Shown: positions 1 through 12,437 of the stretch, in pieces
How positions within the stretch are numbered: the stretch's first letter is position 1
How the letters are laid out: every line of letters begins with the position of its first letter
Source: Torreya grandis
Taxonomy: Eukaryota; Streptophyta; Pinopsida; Cupressales; Taxaceae
Direction of reading: 5' to 3'
Length of the DNA stretch: 64,000 bases
Assembly (NCBI GenBank): GCA_037957365.1
Contig: JARHVA010008348.1
Coordinates: 154,501-218,500, forward strand
The notes under the pieces: generated by a model
What the model was told of the DNA's origin: nothing
Database searches by the model: none
Seen by the model: only the letters and a program-made list of their open reading frames with translations
Made by a program: the position numbers and the translations under genes

Positions 1-760
1 TTTAATTTCAATGGATTTGATCATATTGGTAAAAAAATAAAGATAAAAGGGGTTCTTGATCAAGTCAAGACCAATCAAGCTCCAAGTTTTCAAGAGAGGA
101 AAGACAAAGTCTTATACATGCTAAAGGAAGAATAGAAAGTAATATTTGATATGTTTGTAGATCAGGATTGTGTGTTTTCAAAGGGGGAGAGTTATTATTT
201 CATTGAATAATTATCATGATATGCTCATATTTTCAATGAAAAGATTAAAAACAATGAGAATTTGAAGAAGGAAGACAAAGATAGCCTTAAGATAAGTATG
301 GCTCATTCTATAGCTATAGATGATGTTATTTCTTATATAGATATTGACAGACCTCAAAAAGGTTAATTCAGTTGATAATGTAGATTAGGACATGGTGGTA
401 TCCTCATTTGTTGCTTATACATGTCTGAAAGAGGAGAAAATTTCAAGAACAGAAGAGGTAGTCACAAGCAAGTCAAAGAAGAATAATATTATGTTGACCA
501 AAGAGGAAGAAGAATATGAGAAGATGTGGTGCACTCCAGTATTCACATTATTCTAAAGTATTCTTGAGGGATTGGATATCTCTATTTATGTTTCATAAGA
601 GAATCTTATAGGTAAAGAAGCAAAAATTTTTGTCTAAGAGGTATGTTCAGGTCTTTTGGTCCTAAAATGTCTTTTTGATCAATTTTTGATGCATTGGTTG
701 AATAATGATTTAAAGGATAAGGAAGAAGTAGATTATATGAGATCTTAAGGAAGATTTTAA
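1..760 (+). pseudogene. Unrecognised decayed coding remnant
   Basis: One forward frame from base 1 reads as protein-like, charged sequence for about 120 codons with only a few TAG/TAA stops (segments such as KGVLDQVKTNQAPSFQ and KEDKDSLKISMAHSIAIDD). A second coding-like stretch follows at about 500-760 (EEEYEKMWCTPVF, LDISIYVS, FDQFLMHWLNNDLKDKEE). I do not recognise the family. It lies upstream of a Copia-style 3' end, so it may be the end of that element's internal region. The left end is cut by the window edge. Coding origin is inferred from amino-acid composition and low stop density, not from a motif. Confidence 0.35.
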
Positions 761-2223
761 TGGGCCATTCTTAGGTGGTTTGAGGTCTTGATATGATTAG
801 ATATGTGTTTTATGGTCAAAAGTTTAAGTTAACCATTTTTGGCAGTGATGACTGCCTAAAAAGTGCCAAGATAGATGATATAGTGTTATAAGGTGGATAA
901 AATATTGATTATAAGTGATTAAATTTGTTTTTGATATGTCAAAGGAGGAAATATAATTTGTAAATGCTGATAAGGTGATCAGTTTTTGACCATTTGGTTA
1001 AAGTTCTTGTTGTAGGTTTTAGTCTATATGCACAAAATGCTTGGATTCAAAGGTCATTTGAAGAATGAATATGTATCATGAAGTGTTTTATGGTCAATAA
1101 GGTTTTTACATGTGTTTGATACATGCTCTAGGTGGTTTCATATGTTACTAAATCTTTTTGTGCCAGGTGGAGTATTTTGAGTGGTCACTGGCTTCTCTTC
1201 TCAAGACAATGCATTTAGTTTCTTAAAGGAAGTCATGGTTCCCAATGGTGTGGTGGTTAAAAATTTTGCATGGTAGTAACTTTTGGTGGTATCCATATGT
1301 GGTATCTAGCTCAAGTGTCTATGTTGACTAGAGGTTAACTTTTGACTAAATGTTACATTGAAGGCCTAGTGATTTGGGCATATTTAGAAAAGCGGTCAAA
1401 ATTTGGATTTGAAAGTTAGAAGATTAAAATTAGTAGAATAATCCAAATGGGTATTTTAGTCAACTTTTGCAGTGGTTTACAAGTGAGAATAATTCATTTT
1501 ATTCAAGTTTTAGCTCATTAGGAGGCCTAATTGGCTAGTAGGCTAAAGAAGGAAGTATGCTAAGAAGGATGAGTTAGAATATCATTATTGGCATGTCTGA
1601 GGGGGCATGGTAGTGGACTTCAGATATGGATTTTTTTTGAAATGATCATGGTAGAGAGTTATGAGGTTTGTAGTGGCCAGATAGGGCTATAAGGAGTCCA
1701 AGTAGGCCTAGTGAAGAAAATGAATATTTTTGAGAAAGTTTTCAAAAGAAGTTTGGTATTTTTGGTTCTAGTTGAGCATGTTGGCATATTCTAAGAATGT
1801 TTTAGGTATGGTTGTGTTCTTGAAGTTCCCTTGGTGATCTACAGGGTGCCTTGAGTGTAAAGTTATGTTAGCTTACATAGTGTTGTCATGCTCATGTTGT
1901 TATTCGAGTTGATGGTAGCTATTTTTAGAGGTCTTATAGGTGTGCATAGATTGTGTAGACTAAGGGGGATCCTTCAAAATGGAACAAGGTCCTAGGGGGA
2001 GCTATGTTGCTTTGAAAATTGGTGACAAGTCTAAGGATATTGATGGTTCAAGAGTACTTTATAAGTGAAAACATCTTCAAAGGAGGAGTTGTGCCTATTT
2101 GAGGTCTGAATGATCCACTTTCAAATGTTTTCCTATAGGTGAGCAAGTTTTCATGAGTTTCCTATAACTCATTTGCTTGTTTTCTATGGTGCCTAGTGTT
2201 GAAAAGAGTCCACTTTGTCATTT
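761..2223. other. Non-coding AT-rich stretch, probable retroelement interior
   Basis: I see no sustained open frame and no recognisable domain. The strand is rich in T and G with recurrent words such as TGGTCA and TGGTGG. Position between a coding remnant and a purine tract plus LTR suggests the degraded 3' interior of the same Copia-like element, but RNase H or integrase motifs were not seen. Confidence 0.3.
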
Positions 2224-2278
2224 TGGCAAAGGGGGAGAGAGAAACAAAGTGTTGCCATCAATGAAAAAAAGGGGAAAT
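2224..2278 (+). other. Purine-rich tracts before a Copia-type LTR
   Basis: Two purine runs occur here: GGCAAAGGGGGAGAGAGAAA, and AAAAAAAGGGGAAA ending just before ATTATTGGGATATTGATGG. A purine run after TTTTGGCAAAGGGGGAGA, followed by a (T)TGTTGG-like LTR start, is the usual layout at the 3' end of large plant Copia elements, where the tract primes plus-strand synthesis. Assignment rests on this pattern only. Confidence 0.45.
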
Positions 2279-4605
2279 TATTGGGATATTGATGGTATAT
2301 GTGTTTTCATTGATGTCAATTGGCATTAGTGATGATAAAGTGGTCTAATAGGTCATAGTGATGGATCATGGTGGTCTAATGTACTTAGAGCAATGTGATA
2401 CTTGCAAGGGTGTACATGGGCATCTTAGGTGTATTTTTTATCATTGAATAAAACTTGGTATGATGATGTATGACTTGTTCCTAATTTGTTCTATGTTTAA
2501 AGTTTGACTTCATGTGGCCTTCATGAGGTATGCAGGTTAGTTTTTACCTTGTAGGCTTGATCATGTATGGTTTCCTATAGGGTTTTGAGTTAGATGGCAT
2601 ATATGCCATGGTATAGAGCTTAGTCTACTTGGCATATGAATTTTTGACATATATATGATGTTGAGAGGTTAGGTAGATGATTTGAAAGAGGTGGCTAGTG
2701 GTCTACAAGATAGTTTGGCCATGAGCCTAGTAGGCCTAGGTGGGCTTGTGAGGCCTTATGAAGGGTTAAAGGATGTTTTTAGGTTGGTGAAGATTTTATT
2801 TACATTATAGATGATCAAAGAGGTGTGTTCAATTTTATTGACCAAGTCAGAGGCTATCAGGTGAGAGACATAGTCGTAAATGACTCCATGTTCTTCAGAG
2901 GGTGCTTGAATCGTGCAATTTGATATTGAGAGGAAAGTTATCACATTCATTAGTTCATGTATACTTTTCATGGGGAGATTATCCTTTTGGATAAGTTGAG
3001 TAACGTTTCTAAGAATGTTTTCCAAGCATTATTTCATGGATTAAGGTCCTATTCTTTATATATGATTGCTAAGAAGGTAATTAAGTTTTTATATGAAAAA
3101 GCCCTAGTCTTAAACCTAATTGGAAAGATGGTGGATGGCTAAGATGATGATTGGATGTTGTAAATGACTCTTCTAGTCTTCTGAGGATGTGTTTAGTTAA
3201 TCTTGACTATTTGTGGGTCCCACAAAAAAGTACTTCTTAATAGTGTTTTTGATATTGTGAAAGATTTTTTAAAGTAACTAGGTGAAAAAATGGGTGCATG
3301 ATGAATATTATGACTTGATTAAAACATTCACAAATTTTTTTAGGAAGATTCATTTCACTTTGTTAAAGTTATATGTCTTCAAAGTTGTCTAGTCTATATA
3401 AAAGAAAGGATGCCATAAGTGAAAAAGACCAATTAGAGTGAGAAGTGAAATTGGAAGGCCTAATCAATGAGTATGGATGGGTCTAAGATATTGTATGTGA
3501 TTTATGACCTCTATCTATAAGATTAGTAGTGTTCCTATTCACTTGGAGATGATTGAATGGTTGACTCATAGTTGACCATGATGGTTCTACTAGTTAAAAG
3601 GAACCTATTTTGGATGATTGAGTTTTTGCAGGGCAGATTGTCAGATCAAGTGTTTCTAATGGTTAGAGAGTGTTGGATACTTTCTAAAAACCATCTATAG
3701 TGATTTTTATGGTCTTACCAATCTCCTATTAGTCAAACATAGTCTTACAAGTGCAGTTATACTTCGTTTATGAGGTGTTTTTGGCATGAGATCATGGTAT
3801 GGTATAGAAAGATTCTACAGAGGATCATGGCCAACCATGGGAGACATAAATAATTCTTCATAAAATTTTATAAAGAGAAATGGCTGACCATATATGATAA
3901 TGGTATATATACAAGATGTTTTATGACCTTTGTGAGTGAGTGGACTAAGCTAAGACAAGAAAGTGTTGATATTTTGAAGACCTTGTGTCAAGGTTGTTGG
4001 GGGTCTTAGTGACTAATGTTTGTATGAGATTGAACATAGAAAAATAAAATTAGACTCATCATAATTTTATAATTCTATTGATTATATTTACTAGATTTAT
4101 GAGTGCATATTTTTATATGAGCGAAAGATTTTGTGAAGGGATTATTGCTTGTGTTGAAGAGATAGCTTGGTGTTGGTGACTTGTGTGGAGTTGTAGACTT
4201 GGAGAAGAGTGTTATTATATGGTTTCTCTATCATATTGAGAAGAAATCAGATTTAAATAATTTTTCATCTAATAGGTGTTGTGTTGGTGCTCAACATCTT
4301 AGGCAAGTTGGGGCTTGTCATCTTTAAGAGTTAGTGTTCCTTGTGAAGTGGGTCCTTCACTAAAGCCTCATGTTTGTGATCATCTTATAGGACTATAGTC
4401 TATTGTATTTTAGACTTGAGAGTGTTTTTTATCCCCCATGAGGTTTTCCCACATAAATCTTGTGTATTGGTTATATTCATGTTTGTTCTTTGATTCATCT
4501 ATCTTGCATATTGATGTGATTGGTTAAAGTATCTTGAAGAATTGGGAATCAAATTGCATTATTGTTAAACACTAATTCACCCCAACCCCATCTCAGTGGT
4601 GTGTA
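2279..4605 (+). repeat. Probable 3' LTR of a Copia-like element (~2.3 kb)
   Basis: The stretch begins after a purine tract with a TTGGGATATTGATGG-like LTR start. It ends with features typical of plant Copia U5 regions: GAGGTTTTCCCACATAAATC near 4440, then ACTAATTCACCCCAACCCC near 4570-4590. No second copy lies in the window, so a full element cannot be shown; the 5' LTR would be left of base 1. No long open frame is present. The 61-codon forward frame at 2957 and the reverse frame at 2756 are not supported by any motif. The right boundary is approximate because no target duplication could be checked. Confidence 0.45.
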
Positions 4606-4639
4606 CTTCTATTAGATGAATGCTATTAGAAAGAAAGAA

Positions 4640-6660
4640 GTGGTGAAGAATGAAAAGAAGAAGAGATGTTCAAAGAATATGGCGAGAATAATGTAGAAGT
4701 AGAATAGTTAGATGATAGATGTAGTGCACAACTACAAGAATGGGTATTATCAAAAGAATGAAATGAATTATTAAGAAAATAATTGGAATAAATTCACAAA
4801 TTAATCAAAATTTCAAGCTTATAATAATAAGAATTCACAGGAAAGAATCATTCACTAGAAGAACACACATCCCTATAGGCCAATTTCTTATATTCCAATA
4901 GAAATTTTCAACCAGGTGGATAGGAAGATAGTAGTTAAGAAGGTTTAATTTTGAAACAAGTGCTTCATTAGGGTAATAAAAATTAAATATAATGAATTTT
5001 AAAGTTTTTAAGGCTATAGGGTTTATTGAAACCAAGTAGATAAAATAAGGAAACACAAAAAAATAGAGTTTGGAGGTTGACTCTCCTAGAGCACATAATA
5101 ATCTTCATAGTACACAAGTAGGATTGCATATAATGTATCCTCCTCATATAATATCTATATATTAGATATCCTCAACTTTAGTTTACATAATGGGTAATAT
5201 AGGATCATTTATAAATTTGGTGACATATGATGGGTCTATGAACCCTGAGTAGTACTTACTAACATGCGAGATGAGATGGCAAGCTAAGGGTATTAATGAT
5301 GAGGCTATCAAGAAGTTTGAGTAAATAAGGGAATTGAATGGTATCATAGAGAAATTGTGTATGAAAGTATACAATAATTTAAATAATGGATTAACATGGA
5401 CTTTAAAATAAATAAATGTACAAGTTAAATTATTCAATACTTGAAAGAGATTAGGTAGAAATCAGGAGAATTAGTTTGTGATTATGATTGAAGGTTTTCC
5501 AAAATTATGAATAAGGTACAATTTACCTCAATAGATAAAGATAAAGTTATATATTTTATCATAATAATGCATTCCATAATCATATTTTCTATAAGGTAGA
5601 CTCAATATGATACTAAGGCAAATTCTAGAGATGTTGCCTTACGAGTGGAGAAAATTGAAGACTATCAAGAATCTCCCATCATGGGTTATAAGATTGAAAA
5701 TAGATTACAAGATTTTAAGAAGATGATCTAACAATATCCTGAGGTAGATAAGCCTAAGATAAATATATGGTTAATGGATTTTGGGAAATAAGAACATCAA
5801 AATAATGATTATCCTAAGATCAAAATAGAGTTCTATGAAATTTATAGAGTAGTAGGGCACATAACAATGTAGTGCCATCTTCTACAATATTATGTCAAAA
5901 GCCCACATAGTTTATATTCTAATTTTTGTAAGTCACACAATCATGATGAAAATAATTTTATGGATTTTTAGGAGATTAAATAAGACATTATAAATAATGT
6001 ATTCACCATTGTTTTATAATAAGTGTTCTCCTTGAAGTAGACAATTCTAGACCTAGAGGTCAATAAAGGTTATACGACCCAAGTGGGTCTATAATGGATT
6101 CTTAGTTTACATCAGTACTATCCTCAAGGTCTATCTAGTTGGAACCCTCCTTCACCAAGTTGAACACCACAATTACCATAATAAAACTACATAACATCTC
6201 AGAATCTATCAATGACATAGTAATAACAAAATAGTTAGACCCCACTAGTTTCTCAATAATAATTTGGAATTAGAGATAATACCTAGCAACATCAACATTA
6301 GAGTATAATTTACCAATAGGGAGGGTATAAAGGAATTTATCAGTTGAATAGAGGAGGATCTAGGGGTGGATAGAGAGGAGGTTACCAAAATGATAGAGGA
6401 AATAATTATCAACTCCCTCCATTGCAATGTTATTTGTGTGGACAATATAATCATGTGAAGTACAATTTTGCTTTGAATCCCTAAATATATTGTTACTGCA
6501 TATATTATAGATTATATGACCAACATAAGATAGAAGACTATCTTGTCTTAGAAAATAAAATAAAGGAAAAGACTTTTAGGAACGTTAGCATGGTTAATAT
6601 ACAACCTAAACAAGATGCATTCCTGAATGTTGCTACAAGACACTAGCATGCAGATAGAGG
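4640..6660 (+). pseudogene. G1 gag remnant with zinc knuckles
   Basis: Gag forms the particle and binds element RNA. The frame is asparagine/glutamine-rich at first (4,690-4,900). A capsid-like part follows near 5,187-5,560 (MGNIGSFINLVTYDGSMNPE, then LLTCEMRWQAKG). An Arg/Gly-rich stretch near 6,320-6,400 precedes a zinc knuckle at about 6,424-6,480: CYLCGQYNHVKYNF keeps C, C and H, but the last cysteine position is F. A second degraded knuckle region follows (YCYCIYYRLYDQHKIEDYLV). There are many TAG/TAA stops, mostly where glutamine would be expected, plus frame changes. The N-terminus may lie in or left of the Copia LTR, so the start is uncertain. Confidence 0.65.
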
Positions 6661-6989
6661 ATTTCCTCCTCTTGAAATACCTCTAGACCAAGGAATTTTG
6701 AAATAAAAATAGGAAAAATACTCATAAAAATCTATAGAAAAGGGATCATGTATGAAACTGCATATATGTTGGAAATATTCAATATCAAGACAATACTGAA
6801 GGAAATGATGTAGTAATAGATGCCCAAATGTATGGTAAATCATGAACATTATGCATCAAGATGGATTTTTTACTATGTTGATATATTTACTAAATCTCTT
6901 AAACATACTTCACATTGAATACATCTCTCAGAACATCAAAAACTTGTTACATATTCTAATGGAGTGTGTATAGCAAGGGAAATAGAAGA

Positions 6990-7342
6990 TAGAAAATCTT
7001 GTTTGATACGTCAAAAAAAATAATCCATGGGATGTAGATGCACAAATCAGTATTGAACTTTTAATATATGAAATTACAAATGCTAACTTAGATTTTTGTA
7101 GCATGGTTAACATGCTTCCTAGATCTATATGGGAGGTGAATGGATATCTAGTTATAAGCTATAACCTAATAACTCTAAGCTTAGGAGACTATGGAAGAGT
7201 TGAGCCCATTGACAAATTTGAAGACATTGAGATCAAAGTAATAGAACTAAGCCTACAAGGTGACTTTGAATTCATTGATATGAAGATAACAACAACTCAT
7301 TACCATGCACTAATTGGTAATAAATGGCCATATGATGGTTAG
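6990..7342 (+). pseudogene. G1 aspartic protease remnant
   Basis: The frame (DAQISIELLIYEITNANLDF, MVNMLPRSIWEVNGY, then NLITLSLGDYGRVEPIDKFE, FIDMKITTTHYHALIGNKWP) matches the layout of the retropepsin of plant Ty3/Gypsy polyproteins. That enzyme cuts Gag-Pol in the particle. The hallmarks are an N-x-L-P segment after the active site, an R-x-x-P motif, and the closing Y-x-x-L-[IL]-G-x-x-W signature (YHALIGNKW here). The catalytic D-[ST]-G triplet region is degraded (LDFCSMVN). The clean stretch from 7,103 to 7,342 has no stop for 79 codons, making it one of G1's best-preserved parts. Confidence 0.7.
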
Positions 7343-7985
7343 ATGACTATCAATACTATGAAAAATCAACTAGAGGTGCATTGATGAGTTAAAATTATCA
7401 TCATTACTTTGAATAAGGTGCATAAAACCTACATCATTCTAGTTGAACCAAACACTCCTTATGTTACATTAAAAACTAGTTAGATGAAGGTAGACTCTAA
7501 AAAGAACCCAAAATCTCTATGCACAGTCAAGTAAAACTTCTTATATCAGCATACTAAACCTCATGTACAATATTTACTAACTCAATAGTTGAAGACATCT
7601 AAACAATAGAAGCCCAAACCATTAGTTAATCAATCATTGGAAACATAACTCATCATAAAAGATTATGTGTCCATGTTTGATAAATCACCTACTCACTCAG
7701 AAGTTGATTTTCTCTATCAAGAAAATGATCATATGCAGGATTATATAGAGCTAACTAGATAAGGCACTTTTCCTAGAAAAATATCTCTATCTATCAATAA
7801 AGACTCAGACATGCATCTATTCAACTAGGCTCATGGCGATCATTAAATTTGACCTATGAGATTGGTCTTCACCCATGAGAGACAACTTCCTTATACTATG
7901 TGATCAAGGATATCAATAAGTTCATTCTACACCTATAATTTCATGTACCTACCCTTAGTGGGTTAGTGCCTTGAATTATGCATTG
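7343..7985 (+). pseudogene. G1 protease-RT linker, first part
   Basis: Coding-like sequence continues after the protease with lysine- and proline-rich segments (VEPNTPYVTLKTS) and scattered TAG/TAA stops. It has no recognisable domain, as expected for the variable linker between protease and RT. It breaks off near 7,985, where non-coding sequence resembling a reverse-oriented LTR begins. Confidence 0.4.
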
Positions 7986-7989
7986 AAAG

Positions 7990-8488
7990 GAGTTGCAGTG
8001 ATAGTGGGAAATTAATCAAAATGATCATCTTAATTAGGATGATGCATGTGAAATTATGATTAGTAAATTTCAACAAGAGTCAAATTTACTTGTTTTCTAA
8101 GTGGCACACTACCCAAAGAGGTTGTATAAGTGTCATTTTCTCCTTTTTGGCCAAGGAAACTAGCTTTGCTTTGAATAACCTACCATATTTTCAATATTTT
8201 TAGTTACCTAAGACTTGTAGTGACATGTGGCATGACATCACCCATTGACACTTGTACGTTTCTCAAGAAACACATACAAAGCATTAAATGCACCATTTTT
8301 TACCCTTAAAATGACCTAAAATGATAAATACACCTAGAAAACAAATTATCAAAGCTAGTATAACATTTATTTGCATCAAATAACCTATAATTCACCTCAT
8401 GAAAAGATATTATACCCATTTATAGACCTAAAAAGTCAAATTTTTTACTAAGGATTCCCCAATTTGACTAAAAAGTCAAATTTGGTCA
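7990..8488 (-). repeat. Reverse-oriented LTR-like segment inside G1 linker
   Basis: Read on the minus strand from 8,488, this non-coding stretch starts TGACCAAATTTGA. It then follows the same word order as the plus strand from 26,218: CAAATTGGG, GTAAAAA, TTTTTAGGT, ATGGGTATAATAT, GAATTATAGGTTATTT, AGGTCATTTT, CATGTGTC-like, AAGTCTTA. Identity by eye is perhaps 60-70% over the first 250 bases and falls after that. The most economical reading is a diverged solo LTR, or LTR fragment, of a related family inserted in inverse orientation. A target duplication was not identified. It contains a local repeat of CTAAAAAGTCAAATT (near 8,428 and 8,467). Confidence 0.45.
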
Positions 8489-8589
8489 ACAATAACCCTA
8501 AAAACCTCAACATCTAATATGAGAGTCCTTATTTTTACCCAAAAAGTAGATGTTCTTCAAACTAGAAAAATAGCTATATGTTACAAGAT

Positions 8590-9539
8590 GAAGTCTAAAG
8601 AAAGAAGGCCTCGAGTGAAATATGTGAAGGGACCAAATAAGTAGACATAACCTCAATTGAAGGTGCGCCAATGGATTAAGAACAAGAAGAGGAACTGCAA
8701 TAGGATAAAGTCTTGAGCTTTCAAGAAATCAAAGGAAATGCACCCCTTAGGAGTGAAAAATTAGGTAAGGGTTTGATTCATAATTGTCTCTTAGGCCACC
8801 CTTATATTACCATGTGGCCATTTGTTACTTCTTTCCTTACTATGTCATTGTCTTTGTCTGGGCCTATATGCATACCTACTACTAAAATATTTCTTTTGGT
8901 GACCACCTATGTTACTACTATGGCCAACAAAACTATAATGCAATTCCTAGTACCCTCTAATTCACCCATGTATTCCTCAAGATATGTTTAGACCATGATA
9001 ATGGTTTCCACCAAAATAAAAGAAAGAATCTTACCTAAATTATCTGCCCAATACCACATTTTGGGAATGTAGACTGGTCAAAGATAATATGGCCTTCCCT
9101 ATACGTCATCAGAAGTATCTATCTTTTATTATAGGAAGGTGAGTTCCATAATATCCATATTCATGAATGTGATGAAGTCTAGACTAAAGAATGTGTGGCA
9201 CCAAAGTACTAGGTTCACATCTTTCCTTACACATTTGCCCCTTTACCATTATTATGATATATGCTTTAAGAGCATAGGATGGAGATAAAGCATTGGGCAT
9301 AGGTGTAGAGTTATTTTATATAGATGTTTCTTTTGAAGATAAGAATCCTCTAGTTTATAATGCACTTCTAAAAATCAAACATTTATTATGCCATGAGTGC
9401 GTAGAAGACTTAAGTACCATGATGAAATCCACTACATAGAAGAACATAGCCTATGACCTAAATATAACATTAAAAATACATAAAGCTACCAATATGGAAC
9501 ATCAATATATTATGTATTTGTGTCATTGAATATAGGATG
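8590..9539 (+). pseudogene. G1 protease-RT linker, second part
   Basis: After the reverse LTR-like segment, protein-like sequence returns (SFQEIKGNAPLRSEKLGKGL, with a 92-codon open stretch at 8,713-8,991). It continues with interruptions toward the RT. No domain is recognised. Its position between protease and RT, with the RT-proximal acidic segment following at 9,540, fits the long variable linker of plant Gypsy polyproteins. The 92-codon frame is hydrophobic and may be partly in the wrong frame. Confidence 0.35.
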
Positions 9540-10600
9540 AAGAGGAGGAAATTGAATATTTAGATATTGATGGTGATATTGATCTAACTAATTTTTTTGA
9601 ACCTGAATGACTAGTAAAACTAGTAAAGGACCCTATCATAAAACCTACTAAAGAAGATAAGTTGTTCAACATACAAATTGTACAATAGGAATGGAAATGA
9701 TTGATATAAGAATATGTTACTGAGGAAAATCATAATATTTAGTAATAGCCCATTAAAAAGCATGTTGAAAATACTAAAATCAAGGAGATTCCTAAATTGG
9801 CACATATAGGTGATTATTGGACTGAATCTAAAGTTTCATAAGCCATACAACTTATTTGGGATTACCAAGATGTGCTTCCCACTAAATATTTAGATCTTAG
9901 AGAAGTTGATCCATCCTTGGGAAAAATTCCTATCTAACTCAAAAAGTTTGCATGACCTATAAATAAACAATCCTACAACTTGAATCCAAACATAATTTAA
10001 AATTGAAGGTTAAACTCGATAGAATGAAAGACACAGGTATAATCTACCCCATACAAAGGTAGATTAGGTAAATCCTATGGTAGCAAATCTTAATAAAATA
10101 AGAGAGATCAAAGTACATGGTGACTATATAATATTGAATGATGCAAGTGTAAATGATTGATTTATAATTCCCTTTATAGATGATGTTTTAGAATCTGGCA
10201 TAGGTCATGAAATCTAGTCTTTCACAGATGGATTCAATGGCATCATCAAATACACATTGTACAAAAGGATAGAGATAAAATGGATTTTGACATAGAATGG
10301 GGTTATTTTGCATATAAGTTAATGCATTTTTGCCTCAAGAACATACCTATGGTTTTTTCTTGAGCAATGGTGACTACATTTTAACATTTCATTCACAACT
10401 TCCTAGAAGTCTATCTCGATGACTAGGCAGTCTTTTATTTTTTTATAGAACATGTGTCCAAATTGTGACTTATGTTAGAATATTGTTTAGATTTTTATAG
10501 TATCCTAAATTTTTAAAAAAAAAATTTACACCTTTTGGTGTCTTGATAGGTCATGTAGTATGCAATGAAGGTATTTTTGTAGATCAGGGAAAAATCACAA
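9540..10600 (+). pseudogene. G1 reverse transcriptase remnant (YLDD kept)
   Basis: The RT copies element RNA into cDNA. An acidic lead-in (EEEIEYLDIDGDIDLTNFFE) and a segment like the usual pre-RT region (WDYQDVLPTKYLDLREVDPS near 9,855-9,915) come first. The fingers are badly decayed (9,990-10,260). The palm is clear: WGYFAYKLMHFCLKNIPMVF at about 10,300-10,360 corresponds to the family's G-x-F-x-Y-x-x-M-P-F-G-L-x-N-A segment. Next comes LEVYLDD, with YLDD encoded at 10,412-10,423. A TAG stop follows the catalytic box immediately. Several stops and at least one frame change make it non-functional. Confidence 0.8.
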
Positions 10601-11290
10601 TCATTCTAAGTATGCCTTCACCAGTTAACTCCAAGGAAGTGAGATATTTTATTGGCCATACAAGATAATATCATATATTTATCAAGGGGTATGCAGACAT
10701 TCTATCCCCACTAGAGTATGTACTACATAAAAGTGAATTTTGTATGGACTACTAAGTCCCAAGAAGCCTTCATAGAAATGAAGCAAATATTGGTCACTAC
10801 ACCTATTCTCATCTTTCCATATAAGAACAAGCCATTTCATGTTCATATTGATGTTTCAAGTATCACAATCAGTGTTATGTTTACTTAGTTAGGAGATGGT
10901 GGACTATACTACCCCATACATTTTGTAAGTTAAAATTTACTTAACATAAAAAAGAATTACATGAAAACTGAAAGGGAAGCATTGGCTATTATGTTTGCAC
11001 TACATAAATTTTTCCACTATCATCTTGAAAAACCATTTTAAGTTTTCATGGATCATCAAGATTTGTGTTACCTTGTCAATAAACTGATGTTGGGAGGATG
11101 CATTTCTTGATAGTTAATTCTATTTTAAGAATTCCAATTTTATATTAACATCAAGCTCAAAAGAGAAAATATTGGGATGGATCATCTTAATCACATTAAA
11201 AATGGGAAAGAAATAGAATAACTCCAAGAATATTCTCTAGATGCCCATATATTTCATGTTTTTATGATCCCTAAATTTTTTCAAGTAATT
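10601..11290 (+). pseudogene. G1 RT thumb and RNase H remnant
   Basis: RNase H removes the RNA strand of the RNA-cDNA hybrid. The connection region reads VNSKEVRYFIGHTR (about 10,625-10,670), like the family's tether before RNase H. The RNase H part is well preserved at about 10,760-11,100: PFHVHIDVSS holds the first catalytic Asp, KTEREALAIMFALHKF holds the second acidic residue, and VFMDHQDLCYLVNK holds the third. Several stops lie at likely Gln positions. It runs without a break into the linker before integrase. Confidence 0.75.
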
Positions 11291-11339
11291 GCTAACTTCC
11301 TCGAATAAGGAGTATTCCTTGTGTACTACCAAAAAAGAG

Positions 11340-12437
11340 AAAATAAGTAGTTCTTTTTGCCAAAGCTTTACCATATACCATTATAAATGGGATTTTGTAT
11401 CATTTGGGGAAGGATGAAGTACTATGTAGAGTAGTTTTGGAACATGAATGACCATAGCTATTACAGAAGGCACACAAAGGAATAGTAGGTGGATATTTTA
11501 TCAGATAATTTACTTCTAGTAAATTTTTAAAGAGTGGCTTATGGTGGATGAACATTTTTAAAGATGCAAATAGTGTAGCATAACACTATGACGTATGTCA
11601 ATGCATGGGTAAGACACTACAAAAGGATGAAATGCCCTTATAGCCTTTGTTAGTCGAATAACCTTTTGAATAATGGGGAATTAACTTTATCAAACCTATC
11701 AATCTGCCAAGTAAATGCATAAAATCAATGTATATTATTATTGTGACAAATTACTTTACCAAATGGGTCGAAGTTGTTACAACACCCAACTATGGTGTGA
11801 AGGATGCAGTAAATTTTCTATACGATAATATTATTACAAGGTTTAGATGCCCCATTAAGCTCATTAGTAATCAAGGGACACACTTCCTAAATAATACTAT
11901 CAAATCCCTTACTAAATAATTCATGATTTCTCATCATAAAATTATTGTGTACCATCTGTAAGCTAATAGCTAAGCTAAGGATTCTAAAAAAGTATTTGAA
12001 AAATTATTGATAAGGCTCTGTGATGTCAAGAGAGATGATTGAGAAGATCACATTCCTATGATTCTTTGGGCATATCACACACACTATAAGAGGTATATAG
12101 TTTTTAACTCCATTCTAGTTGGTCTATGGGCTTGAATAAGTTATGCCAATGAAATATTTGGTACCCATTCTATGCATTGAAATGGTCATGAGATTAGGGT
12201 ATTGTGAATCTTTCACCAATAGGATTCTCAAAATAAATAAGATGGATGAGTATCAATGTATAACATCTTAGATATAGGAATTTCATAAGTAGATCTATAA
12301 AACATGGCATGATAGGAATTTGCACCATAAGATCAACTAGTTTTATTATATGATAGCCATTTTAGAGCATTTATAGGTAAATTATAGATTAGATGGAAAG
12401 GGTCTTATTTTATACATGAAATATCACAAAAATGAAC
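11340..12437 (+). pseudogene. G1 integrase, main part, cut by E1
   Basis: Integrase inserts the cDNA into chromosomal DNA. A zinc-binding N-terminal part is recognisable (QKAHKGIVGGYF, then HYDVCQCMGK with one Cys lost to Tyr). The core follows at about 11,665-11,920: WGINFIKPINLPSK (first catalytic Asp changed to Asn), ATNYFTKWVE-like VTNYFTKWVEV, and LISNQGTHFLN (second Asp changed to Asn). A 63-codon stop-free stretch spans 11,728-11,919. The C-terminal part continues with stops to FIHEISQ at 12,409-12,430. There the frame is cut by E1 and resumes at 23,963. Confidence 0.8.
12433..12437. other. Left target-site copy of E1 (TGAAC)
   Basis: TGAAC directly precedes E1. The right copy at 23,963-23,967 is GGAAC. 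The two agree at four of five bases. The integrase frame shows that GGA (Gly) is the likelier original, since TGA here makes a stop. Five bases is the usual target duplication for Ty3/Gypsy integrases. Confidence 0.75.

Noticed and set aside
2957..3142. 61-codon forward frame as a gene
   Set aside because: It lies inside the probable Copia LTR, is short, and opposes an equally unsupported 89-codon reverse frame.
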